From NCBI GenBank assembly GCA_017941345.1, contig JAGAWQ010000001.1:1-36677 (forward strand): 36,677 nt of DNA, read 5' to 3'. The translations under genes and the position numbers were made by a program. Source of the stretch: Prevotella sp. GTDB taxonomy: Bacteria > Bacteroidota > Bacteroidia > Bacteroidales > Bacteroidaceae. Positions 8,210-13,823 of the stretch are shown piece after piece; position 1 is the stretch's first letter, and each line of letters opens with the position of its first letter. The notes under the pieces were generated by a model. That model was not told the DNA's origin, ran no database searches, and saw only the letters and a list, made by a program, of their open reading frames with translations.

Positions 8210-8656
8210 TTACCAGTCATAATCCTCCACATAGCCGTCAAAGTGGACCTCTTCGTTCCAGCCTGCCTCGCGGAACAGGCTGCGCACTTCCTCCTGAACG
8301 GCAGGAGGCATGAGTCGCGCTCCCCTGCGATACTCGAAATAGTAGGTGCGACAATGCTTGCCGATGAGCCTTTGGCGCACGAAGGGCTCCACCCGGCGAG
8401 GCATGTCGGCATTGAAGATGTTCTTCATGCCCTTTGCAAACTTCACCTTCTCCGAACTGCGGAATAGCGGACACTGTTCCGTAGCCACGTCCTGATAGTG
8501 AAGATTCACGCAATGATAAGTACTCTTGGTGTAAGGCATCTGTAGCCCCACCAGATAGCGCAGACAATACTCCTTCCGTGGGCACTGCTCTGCAAAGCAA
8601 ACGGCGTAGCCGTCGTTGGCTTTCTTGCTGAATATCTCTTGTTCTGTCATAATCAT
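8210..8656 (-). CDS. Small Cys-containing protein (DUF6078-like)
   Basis: From ATG 8656 the product has 148 residues (146 from ATG 8650). It starts MIMTEQEIFSKKANDGYAVC and has clustered cysteines: CFAEQCPRKEYC near residues 20-31, then single Cys in TYHC and TEQCPLF. The spacing suggests a metal site or disulfides, but no known catalytic motif is seen. It resembles a small family found in Prevotella and Bacteroides (DUF6078, from memory). The frame stays open to 8857, but that extension crosses a good promoter (8672-8703) and a tandem repeat and is very unlikely to be translated. Confidence 0.6.
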   Translation of the reverse strand: MIMTEQEIFSKKANDGYAVCFAEQCPRKEYCLRYLVGLQMPYTKSTYHCVNLHYQDVATEQCPLFRSSEKVKFAKGMKNIFNADMPRRVEPFVRQRLIGKHCRTYYFEYRRGARLMPPAVQEEVRSLFREAGWNEEVHFDGYVEDYDW

Positions 8657-8671
8657 TTTGTAATATGACTG

Positions 8672-8703
8672 CAAAGATACAAACATTCGGACAAACCACC
8701 AAA
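8672..8703 (-). promoter_or_regulatory. Promoter for the small Cys-containing gene
   Basis: On the minus strand TTTG (8703-8700), a 20-bp spacer and TATCTTTG (8679-8672) match the Bacteroidetes promoter pattern well. This decides against the longer reading of the gene. A three-unit tandem repeat lies 20 bp further upstream. Confidence 0.75.
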
Positions 8704-8722
8704 GGAATACGGAGAAAGTTTT

Positions 8723-8788
8723 AGTACGTCGTGAGCGCACTCGCAGTACGTAACGAGCGTACTGGCAGTACGTCCCCTGCGTACTATA
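8723..8788. repeat. Three 22-bp tandem units, each with an AGTACG/CGTACT dyad
   Basis: AGTACGT occurs at 8723, 8745 and 8767, exactly 22 bp apart. GCGYACT occurs at 8735, 8757 and 8779, also 22 bp apart. In units 2 and 3, AGTACG pairs with CGTACT within the unit; unit 1 has CGCACT instead. The middles of the units differ, so the dyads rather than the spacers are conserved. The array sits between the divergent promoters at 8703 and 8885. Confidence 0.8.
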
Positions 8789-8884
8789 ACTGCCCCAGTA
8801 GGCGAAATTCCATTTCCATAGCCCTGAAATCCACAAAAGCCTAATCTTTTTTCTCATTTTCTTTCATTATTCGAAGTTTTTTCA

Positions 8885-8892
8885 TATATTTG
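8885..8892 (+). promoter_or_regulatory. Promoter -7 element for the nucleotidyltransferase fragment
   Basis: TATATTTG matches TAnnTTTG and lies 26 bases ahead of ATG 8919. The expected upstream TTTG is degenerate (CTTTC near 8861). Confidence 0.55.
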
Positions 8893-8918
8893 CACCGTGA
8901 AATAGCAATAGTCAGACA

Positions 8919-9125
8919 ATGAGTACACAGACGATGACACAACAGATAGCCGAATATTTTAAGACGCAGCCCGTCTTGAAAGCATGGCTCTTTGGCTCCT
9001 ACTCACGTGGTGAGCAGCGTGCGGACTCTGATGTCGATATTCTGATACTGCCAGACAAGTCACAGCACTTCAGTCTTTTTACCCTCAGACTCTCAAGCAA
9101 AAGAAGTCCTGGCAATAGCCAGTGA
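8919..9125 (+). pseudogene. Truncated nucleotidyltransferase (MNT-type) fragment
   Basis: The 68-codon frame begins like a minimal nucleotidyltransferase: LKAWLFGSYSRGEQRADSDVDIL holds the G-S motif and the paired acidic residues (D-x-D) that bind metal. Such proteins are usually about 95-110 residues, often paired with a HEPN partner. Here homology stops at about residue 52 (PDKSQHFSLF), and the last ~16 residues look unrelated. At the same point another frame starts to read as the tail of a DUF4160-like protein. A deletion or recombination joining two genes is the likeliest cause. No HEPN gene is nearby. Confidence 0.7.
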
Positions 9126-9216
9126 ATATCGGGAAAAGTTGCTCCAGCAATGGAGTCTTTTCAAACAGGGAAAGCGCGTCAGAATGACGACAGTAAAGAA
9201 AACAAAAAGAAAATAA
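9076..9216 (+). pseudogene. C-terminal remnant resembling DUF4160
   Basis: In the frame one base off the nucleotidyltransferase, codons from about 9076 to the TAA at 9214-9216 read AKEVLAIASEYREKLLQQW, then SLFKQGKRVRMTTVKKTKRK. This has the W-x(2)-F and basic-tail pattern I associate with the end of DUF4160 proteins. It has no start codon of its own, because the frame is closed by TGA at 9043. It ends one base before the DUF2442 gene. DUF4160 and DUF2442 genes are often neighbours, which supports the reading. The assignment is from memory and needs a profile search. Confidence 0.45.
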
Positions 9217-9217
9217 T

Positions 9218-9487
9218 ATGTATAAGAAGGAAGGATACTGGGATGTAAGGCCGAAGATTAAGCGGCTGTCATTCCCTAAGCGGGGAAAGTTTCAGGTGGA
9301 TTTGCAGGATGGCCGTTCTGTAACGATGCCCATTTCTGCTTTCCCTTCACTAAAGAGGCTATCTGTAAAAGAACGTGAGAACTGGTATTTGATGGGCGGA
9401 GGTGTGACGTGGGACTCCTGTCCTGAAGTCATACATATTGAGCAGATATTAGGTAACTATCAAAACTATGCTCACGAGGCAGTATAA
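9218..9487 (+). CDS. DUF2442 protein, possible toxin-antitoxin partner
   Basis: This 89-residue protein matches the DUF2442 pattern: a short beta-rich N-terminus, FQVDLQDGRSVTMPISAFPSL (residues about 25-45), RENWYLMGGGVTWDSCPEVI and a final short helix. The invariant-looking parts are DGR, the P-x-x-x-F-P turn and the W-D/E segment. The family is frequently encoded next to DUF4160 proteins, and the pair has been proposed as toxin-antitoxin-like. Here only the DUF2442 half is intact, with a probable DUF4160 tail ending one base upstream. The single intact partner may be a leftover antitoxin (inference). Confidence 0.75.
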   Translation: MYKKEGYWDVRPKIKRLSFPKRGKFQVDLQDGRSVTMPISAFPSLKRLSVKERENWYLMGGGVTWDSCPEVIHIEQILGNYQNYAHEAV

Positions 9488-9578
9488 TGCGAATAATCAA
9501 TAATGTGTAACCCTCAAGATAGATTGCGTATGACATAGCAAAGACAAAAAGACATATAGATAAGAAGCGTTAGCTTTC

Positions 9579-9586
9579 TATTCTTG
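9579..9586 (+). promoter_or_regulatory. Possible promoter -7 element ahead of the long hairpin
   Basis: TATTCTTG differs from TAnnTTTG at one base. It would place a transcript start at about 9590, at the base of the outer stem of the hairpin that follows. No -33 element is visible. Confidence 0.3.
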
Positions 9587-9707
9587 CACTCTAAGAATTG
9601 GGGAATTTGAAGAATGCTACAAGAGTAAAAGTTTCAACGCTCACGTCACTCGACGTGGGCTTTTACTCGTTAAAGTAGCAATGGTTATCCCCAATACCTA
9701 AGAGTGC
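9586..9707. ncRNA. Long bulged hairpin, candidate structured RNA
   Basis: Four nested pairings stack along one axis. The outer arms are GCACTCT with AGAGTGC and ATTGGGGA with TCCCCAAT (9586-9604 with 9688-9707). Next come TGCTAC (9615-9620) with GTAGCA (9675-9680), GAGTAAAAG (9623-9631) with CTTTTACTC (9660-9668), and CACGTC (9642-9647) with GACGTG (9652-9657) around ACTC. The arms are about 45 nt each with asymmetric internal loops. No coding frame is convincing here. It may be a standalone RNA, a leader of the lipoprotein gene at 9804, or a small inverted-repeat element. Strand is not determined. Confidence 0.5.
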
Positions 9708-9803
9708 GTAGACGAAGTTATTAGTCCACGTTTCTTTTTCTGTCTCAATTCAAACGGTTTTGGACTATTCAAACAAATTATTCACATTAAACAATTAAAG
9801 ATT

Positions 9804-10307
9804 ATGAACATAAAGAATTTTTGGATGATAGTTGTGGTTGGACTGGTAAGTCTCTGTACCATTAGTTGTGGTAGCGATGATGAAGACAAAGGTGGCACTA
9901 ACGAGAACCCAATAACTGCGAAAGACCCAGAAGGAACAATCATTGCCAATTTGACAAGTGGAGCGAAATATCGTGACGGCATTCTTTTAAGACCAAACAG
10001 CGAAAAAATGACATATCTCTATATGGATGGCTCCAATAATTTAACTATCTGTGATTATAATGGGAATGTAGGATTGTCTTGTGGAATTGTGTGTGTTGGA
10101 CAAGTAAATGGATTATCTTCAATCACAAGCAATTCGTATAAAGAATATGCAGGAAAAAGTGCCGCAATTCCAGGTTACGGTTATATATTCTATGACCGAG
10201 GAAATCAATATTATCGCCTCTTCGTTGAAAACTATATTGAGAATACAACAGGAGGTATTATGGGGGCAACTATAAAATATCAACAATGGAATTCTAACTC
10301 CCAATAG
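9804..10307 (+). CDS. Surface lipoprotein, DUF5036-like
   Basis: This 167-residue protein has a lipoprotein signal (MIVVVGLVSLCTISC, lipid on Cys22) followed by GSDDEDKGG. The acidic run just after the Cys resembles the lipoprotein export signal that sends Bacteroidetes lipoproteins to the cell surface. The mature domain has GTIIANL near residue 44, repeated Tyr/Gly strands and an ending YYRLFVENY...GGIMGATIKYQQW. This recalls the DUF5036 family (low certainty). Codons are clearly more AT-rich than in the housekeeping neighbours, and the gene is flanked by gene remnants, which suggests horizontal acquisition. Confidence 0.65.
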   Translation: MNIKNFWMIVVVGLVSLCTISCGSDDEDKGGTNENPITAKDPEGTIIANLTSGAKYRDGILLRPNSEKMTYLYMDGSNNLTICDYNGNVGLSCGIVCVGQVNGLSSITSNSYKEYAGKSAAIPGYGYIFYDRGNQYYRLFVENYIENTTGGIMGATIKYQQWNSNSQ

Positions 10308-10570
10308 TCAGTAGCTACTTAAAAACCGCAGGGCGGAAAGCCAGTGCCGAGAATGTCGGCACTGGCTTTCCACCCTGCATTTCAATACCTAAAATTTCAA
10401 TCAAAGATACTTGATTGAATTTTGAATTCACATCAAACAGAATCAGTCTCTTTGATTCTTCTTTTCTCTGTGTAATCACGGGGGCAGAGAATGTGATCAT
10501 TTTCTCTGACCCCTCTATGATAAAGCCTAATTGTGAGGAACAAGGAAGTTATGTTAATTATACCATAACT
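10308..10570. other. Gene-free stretch holding a series of hairpins
   Basis: After the 23-bp hairpin there are three more inverted repeats: CAATCAA/TTGATTG at about 10398-10417, GGGGCAGAGAA/TTCTCTGACCCC at about 10480-10513, and the terminator at 10542-10580. No coding frame with homology is seen before the GNAT remnant. Confidence 0.5.
10328..10378. terminator. Strong 23-bp hairpin after the lipoprotein gene
   Basis: The arms 10328-10350 and 10356-10378 are complementary at 22 of 23 positions around a 5-nt loop (GAATG). It begins 20 bases after the lipoprotein stop codon, where a terminator is expected, but no T-run follows on either side. It could stabilise the 3' end of the mRNA or be a small inverted-repeat element. 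Confidence 0.6.
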
Positions 10571-10580
10571 TCCTTTTTTT
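10542..10580 (+). terminator. Rho-independent terminator
   Basis: AAGGAAGTTATG (10542-10553) pairs perfectly with CATAACTTCCTT (10564-10575) around a 10-nt AT loop, and a T-run follows on the plus strand. Only the plus strand has the T-run, so it would stop transcription coming from the lipoprotein side. Confidence 0.75.
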
Positions 10581-10668
10581 TGATATGCGAGACGCTCGTC
10601 CCCGTTGGCCTGGTAGATGATGCCACAATAAGTGAAGCCGTAGTTCTTGATGTTCTGCTCATTGTTTG
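10574..10668 (-). pseudogene. C-terminal remnant of a GNAT acetyltransferase
   Basis: On the minus strand, one frame overlapping the yaaA stop reads NEQNIKNYGFTYCGIIYQ and then ANGDERLAYQKK. This is the usual ending of many Bacteroidetes GNAT N-acetyltransferases (NxxNIxLYxKxGFxYxGI...). About 30 codons survive. No start or acetyl-CoA-binding part is present, and a few residues between NIK and GF appear lost. The fragment runs into the terminator stem at 10564-10575. It lies directly behind the truncated yaaA, so the two were probably joined by a deletion. Confidence 0.5.
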
Positions 10669-11228
10669 ATAAAATGCGGGAAATCCGGCTCACCAAGAGA
10701 TGGTTCGTATTCAAAGCCCTCGTAGCTGAAAGCATTAAGATCTTCGGGATTGGTGATACGGTTCTCGATGATGAATCGTGTCATTGCTCCCCGGCAGGTC
10801 TTTGCCCAAACAGCCTGAATCTTCAGGTCGTTTCCCTTCCTCACATAGAACAGGGGCTGAACGATTCGGACTTCCCGACGGACACGCTGCCAATCAAATA
10901 GATGCTGGTATTCCTCTGTAGCAAGATGAATCAAGATGCCGTCATCTGCTTTCACGCTGTCAATCAGCATATCAGTCAGGCGACTCTTCCAAAAAGCGAA
11001 CATATTCATTCCCTCTCCGCTTGGCAATTCGACATGACCCTCCATCCGATAAGGCAGAATACCATCTAAGGGACGTAACAATCCATAGAGGAATGAGGTG
11101 ATCCATAACTTCCCTTGGGAATAAGTGAGGTCATCAACGGTCAGAGCCTCAGCCTTTAATTGCTTGTAAGCCTGACCATGATAGGCAAGGATGGCTGGCA
11201 GTTTTGTCTTTTCATCGAAAAATTGCAT
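10659..11228 (-). pseudogene. yaaA: 5'-truncated yaaA (peroxide stress protein)
   Basis: The 189-codon frame matches the C-terminal three quarters of YaaA, a DNA-binding protein that limits iron-driven damage under peroxide. Visible family stretches are LPAILAYHGQAYKQL, WITSFLYGLLRPLDGILPYRMEG, FDWQRVRREVRIV, CRGAMTRFIIENRITNPEDLNAF and YEGFEY. YaaA is normally about 250 residues, so roughly 60-70 N-terminal residues are missing. The open frame continues upstream of ATG 11228 with family-like residues (NRFRF) and then stops matching close to the terminator beside tRNA-Ser. That points to a breakpoint near 11243-11254 rather than a wrong start. A shortened protein might still be made. Confidence 0.75.
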
Positions 11229-11253
11229 GAACCTGAACCTATTCTGATGTGCT

Positions 11254-11281
11254 AAAAAGGGAACCGATTGGGTTCCCTTTT
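11254..11281. terminator. Bidirectional terminator downstream of tRNA-Ser
   Basis: AAAAGGGAACC pairs with GGGTTCCCTTTT around GATT, with A and T runs on both sides. On the minus strand it lies about 10 bases after the tRNA-Ser gene and is its probable terminator. Confidence 0.75.
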
Positions 11282-11291
11282 ACGTTACTTG

Positions 11292-11379
11292 CGGAGAGTG
11301 AGGGATTCAAACCCCCGATACCCGAAAGGGGTATACCGGATTTCGAGTCCAGCGCGATCGATCACTCTGCCAACTCTCC
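11292..11379 (-). tRNA. tRNA-Ser (anticodon CGA)
   Basis: The 88-nt gene folds as a class II tRNA. The acceptor stem is GGAGAGT with ACTCTCC followed by discriminator G. The D-arm contains GCAGAGTGATCGATCGCGC. The anticodon loop CTCGAAA gives anticodon CGA, which reads UCG serine codons. The long variable arm has stem GTATACCC/GGGTATC-like pairing, and the T-arm is GGGGG TTTGAAT CCCTC. CCA is not encoded, which is common in this phylum. It has its own promoter and terminator. The truncated yaaA lies on its 3' side. Confidence 0.93.
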
Positions 11380-11390
11380 ATTAGCGGATG

Positions 11391-11421
11391 CAAAGGTAGT
11401 TAAATTATTTGAAATAGCAAA
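11391..11421 (-). promoter_or_regulatory. tRNA-Ser promoter
   Basis: On the minus strand TTTG (11421-11418), a 19-bp spacer and TACCTTTG (11398-11391) match the consensus. The tRNA 5' end is 11 bases downstream. Confidence 0.78.
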
Positions 11422-11437
11422 ACTATTGAGGATTTTT

Positions 11438-11468
11438 TTTGCCTTTGAGATAAATATTCGTACCTTTG
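11438..11468 (+). promoter_or_regulatory. mazG promoter
   Basis: TTTG (11438-11441), a 19-bp spacer and TACCTTTG (11461-11468) match the consensus. ATG 11473 begins four bases after the -7 element, so the mRNA would have essentially no leader. Confidence 0.75.
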
Positions 11469-11472
11469 CATC

Positions 11473-12261
11473 ATGAATCATACAAGAGAAGAAAAAATGG
11501 CGGCATTCGGGCGGATGCTCGATGTGCTGGACGAACTCAGGGTGAAATGCCCCTGGGATAAGAAGCAGACGAACGAGAGCCTGAGGCCGAATACGATAGA
11601 AGAGACGTATGAGTTGTGTGATGCGTTGGTTAGAGACGATGCACACGACATCATGAAGGAGCTGGGCGACGTCTTGCTGCACGTGGCTTTCTACGCCAGG
11701 ATAGGAGAGGAGAAGGGTCAGTTTGATATGGCTGATGTGTGTAATGCGCTGACTGACAAACTGATATTCCGTCATCCGCACATCTACGGCGAACAGAAGG
11801 CTGACACGGAGGAACAGGTGCTGGACAACTGGGAGAAAATAAAACAGCGCGAGAAGGACGGCAACAAGACTGTGCTGGCAGGAGTCCCATCGGCACTGCC
11901 TTCGCTCATCAAGGCGTACCGCATACAGGACAAGGCGCGACACGTGGGCTTCGACTGGGAGAAACGCGAGGACGTATGGGATAAGGTGCGCGAGGAACTG
12001 GGCGAACTGGAGGCCGAGCTGGCACGCGACAATCATGAGGCGTCGGAACAGGAGTTAGGCGACTTTCTGTTTTCGGTTATCAATGCCGCCCGCTTGTACA
12101 AACTGAATCCCGACAATGCGTTGGAGATGACGAACAAAAAGTTCATTGAACGCTTTAACTACATAGAACAGCGTAGCCGCGAGATGCAGAAACCGATGAC
12201 GGAAATGACGCTCGAAGAAATGGATGCGCTGTGGAATGAGGCAAAAGGACATAATATATAA
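11473..12261 (+). CDS. mazG: Nucleoside triphosphate pyrophosphohydrolase MazG
   Basis: MazG hydrolyses NTPs and dNTPs to the monophosphate and pyrophosphate, removing aberrant nucleotides. The 262-residue protein is a typical two-domain form. The first MazG domain has LDELRVKCPWDKKQTNESLRP and EETYELCDAL with the EExxE/D-type metal site near residues 35-60 (ELGDVLLHVAFYA). The second repeats the pattern near 170-200 (EELGELEAEL, ELGDFLFSVINAARL). It is followed after seven bases by a lipocalin-like lipoprotein gene. The start lies almost on the transcription start point. Confidence 0.93.
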   Translation: MNHTREEKMAAFGRMLDVLDELRVKCPWDKKQTNESLRPNTIEETYELCDALVRDDAHDIMKELGDVLLHVAFYARIGEEKGQFDMADVCNALTDKLIFRHPHIYGEQKADTEEQVLDNWEKIKQREKDGNKTVLAGVPSALPSLIKAYRIQDKARHVGFDWEKREDVWDKVREELGELEAELARDNHEASEQELGDFLFSVINAARLYKLNPDNALEMTNKKFIERFNYIEQRSREMQKPMTEMTLEEMDALWNEAKGHNI

Positions 12262-12268
12262 ATAAGGT

Positions 12269-12931
12269 ATGAAGAAAGTTAGTGTAATCATGATGGTAGC
12301 TGTCGCCGTATGGATGATGGCGAGCTGTGGAGGAAAGACTAATCAGGTGCCATTCGACAATGGAGACTCAGCCGAGATAGCTAATGCTGACCCGACGGTT
12401 TATGGTGTATGCGGTGAGTTTACGGAAGACAAGATGCTGCAACTGCTGACGGACACAGGCGATACGCTGAATCTGGACTTAGCTCCTGCTGTAGAGGAAG
12501 AGAAGATTTTCGGAGGAATGGCGAAGGGCGACCGTATGGCTGTCGTTCCGACTAAAGACCTGAAGTCGGCTTTGGCAGTTATCGACCAGTCGACACTCTT
12601 GGGCAACTGGGTGATGCCGAACCCTATTGACGGTAGCGACGAGGTGGGTATCTGCATCAAAGAAGGCGGTATAGCCGAGAGCATAGACCAGTCGACCATC
12701 AATTACAAGACTTGGCGACTCACACGTGGCAAGCTGGAAATCATGCTCGTTCACGACGGAGGCAGCGGTGAGGACGAGATATTCATCTATGACATCGTAA
12801 AACTGACTAACGACTCGCTGGTCTATCAGGATTCGGAAGATGTTTACGAATATAGTCGCCAGAAGCCACGTGAGAAGTATGGCGAGGATATAGAACTGGA
12901 GAAATCGGCTCTGGAAGATTTCCAGATGTAA
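12269..12931 (+). CDS. Lipocalin-like lipoprotein
   Basis: This 220-residue envelope lipoprotein has signal MKKVSVIMMVAVAVWMMASC (lipid on Cys20) and no acidic export run directly after the Cys. Residues about 110-190 resemble a Bacteroidetes lipocalin-like domain: LLGNWVMPNPIDG, YKTWRLTRGKLEIML and a DSLVYQDSEDVYEYSR end. These proteins often contain a short WxL/G-x-W start of the barrel. The ligand is unknown. It is seven bases downstream of mazG and probably shares its transcript. Confidence 0.65.
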   Translation: MKKVSVIMMVAVAVWMMASCGGKTNQVPFDNGDSAEIANADPTVYGVCGEFTEDKMLQLLTDTGDTLNLDLAPAVEEEKIFGGMAKGDRMAVVPTKDLKSALAVIDQSTLLGNWVMPNPIDGSDEVGICIKEGGIAESIDQSTINYKTWRLTRGKLEIMLVHDGGSGEDEIFIYDIVKLTNDSLVYQDSEDVYEYSRQKPREKYGEDIELEKSALEDFQM

Positions 12932-12954
12932 TTCCCATCATCTTCAAGTAAAGC

Positions 12955-13746
12955 GTGGAGCCGTTCAGAGTTCATATATTAGGGTGTGGCAGTGCGTTGC
13001 CCACGTTACGCCATTTTCCTTCGTCGCAGGTCGTAGAGGTAAGAGGCAAACTCTTCCTGGTCGACTGCGGCGAGGGCACTCAGATACAGCTACGGCGGTC
13101 ACGGATGAGGTTTACGAAAATCAGTGCCGTCTTCATCTCACATCTGCATGGTGACCATTGCTTTGGGCTGATTGGTATGCTGAGCACTTTCGGTCTGCTT
13201 GGAAGAACGGCCCGGCTTGTGGTCTACGCACCAGGTGAGCTGATTGAGATGACTCAACGCCAGATGGATGCCTTCTGTCGCGACCTCGACTACGAAGTAG
13301 AGTTTCGAGAGATAGATACGACGCAGCAACAGGTGATTTACGAAGACCGTTCGCTGACGGTAGAGACCATTCCGCTGGATCATCGGGTGAAATGCTGTGG
13401 ATACTTGTTCCGCGAGAAACCCACACGCAACAATCCAGATTTGCAACGCGCCTATGCATACTGTAGTGATACGCGCTATCTACCACAGCTTCACGAAAGA
13501 CTGGCTGACGTGACGACACTCTATCATGAGAGTACTTACGGTGAAGACAATCACCTGAAGGCAGAGAAATATTACCACTCGACAGCTCGCGAAGCGGCTC
13601 TGGTGGCTCGTGAGGCAGGGGTGAAACAGCTGTTGTTAGGGCATTACTCATCGAGATATGAAGACGAGACGGTGCTCCTGAAAGAGGCTCAAGAAGTATT
13701 TCCCAACAGCCATTTAACAGACGAATTATGTGTTTTTGACGTCTGA
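12955..13746 (+). CDS. rnz: Ribonuclease Z with shortened middle region
   Basis: RNase Z cuts pre-tRNA 3' trailers. The 263-residue protein starts at GTG 12955 with EPFRVHILGCGSALP. It keeps the zinc motif SHLHGDHCFGL (near residue 62), the later metal ligands in AYCSDTRY and LLLGHYSSRYED, and the HEST/EKYYHSTAREAA segment. RNase Z is usually about 300-310 residues. Here FREKPTRNNPDLQRAYAYCSDT goes straight from the strand after the LDHRV histidine to the CSDT strand, so about 40-45 residues that normally lie between them are absent. CCA-less tRNA genes such as tRNA-Ser here need this enzyme for 3' processing. Confidence 0.87.
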   Translation: MEPFRVHILGCGSALPTLRHFPSSQVVEVRGKLFLVDCGEGTQIQLRRSRMRFTKISAVFISHLHGDHCFGLIGMLSTFGLLGRTARLVVYAPGELIEMTQRQMDAFCRDLDYEVEFREIDTTQQQVIYEDRSLTVETIPLDHRVKCCGYLFREKPTRNNPDLQRAYAYCSDTRYLPQLHERLADVTTLYHESTYGEDNHLKAEKYYHSTAREAALVAREAGVKQLLLGHYSSRYEDETVLLKEAQEVFPNSHLTDELCVFDV

Positions 13747-13769
13747 AAGCGCATTTTTTTGCGAAATTA

Positions 13770-13801
13770 TTTGGAAAAACCAAACATTCTTTGTAAATTT
13801 G
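13770..13801 (+). promoter_or_regulatory. Promoter for the T9SS-tail-like gene
   Basis: TTTG (13770-13773), a 20-bp spacer and TAAATTTG (13794-13801) match the consensus. The leader to ATG 13824 is about 15 bases. Confidence 0.75.
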
Positions 13802-13823
13802 CACCAAATAAATACACAAGCGT

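Larger units (their letters stand above)
9488..9803. other. Intergenic region without a gene
   Basis: No protein gene is supported in this 316-bp stretch. It holds the long bulged hairpin at 9586-9707 and a weaker stem near 9563-9580 (AGAAGC with GCTTTCT). The remaining ~95 bp before the lipoprotein gene is AT-rich with no clear TAnnTTTG element. Confidence 0.6.

Noticed and set aside
8657-8857. N-terminal extension of the small Cys-containing gene
   Set aside because: The extension covers a consensus promoter and the 22-bp tandem array and has an odd Trp/Arg-rich composition.
10415-10669. 84-codon open frame on the plus strand
   Set aside because: It runs through a canonical terminator and the GNAT remnant in antisense and has no homology that I recognise.
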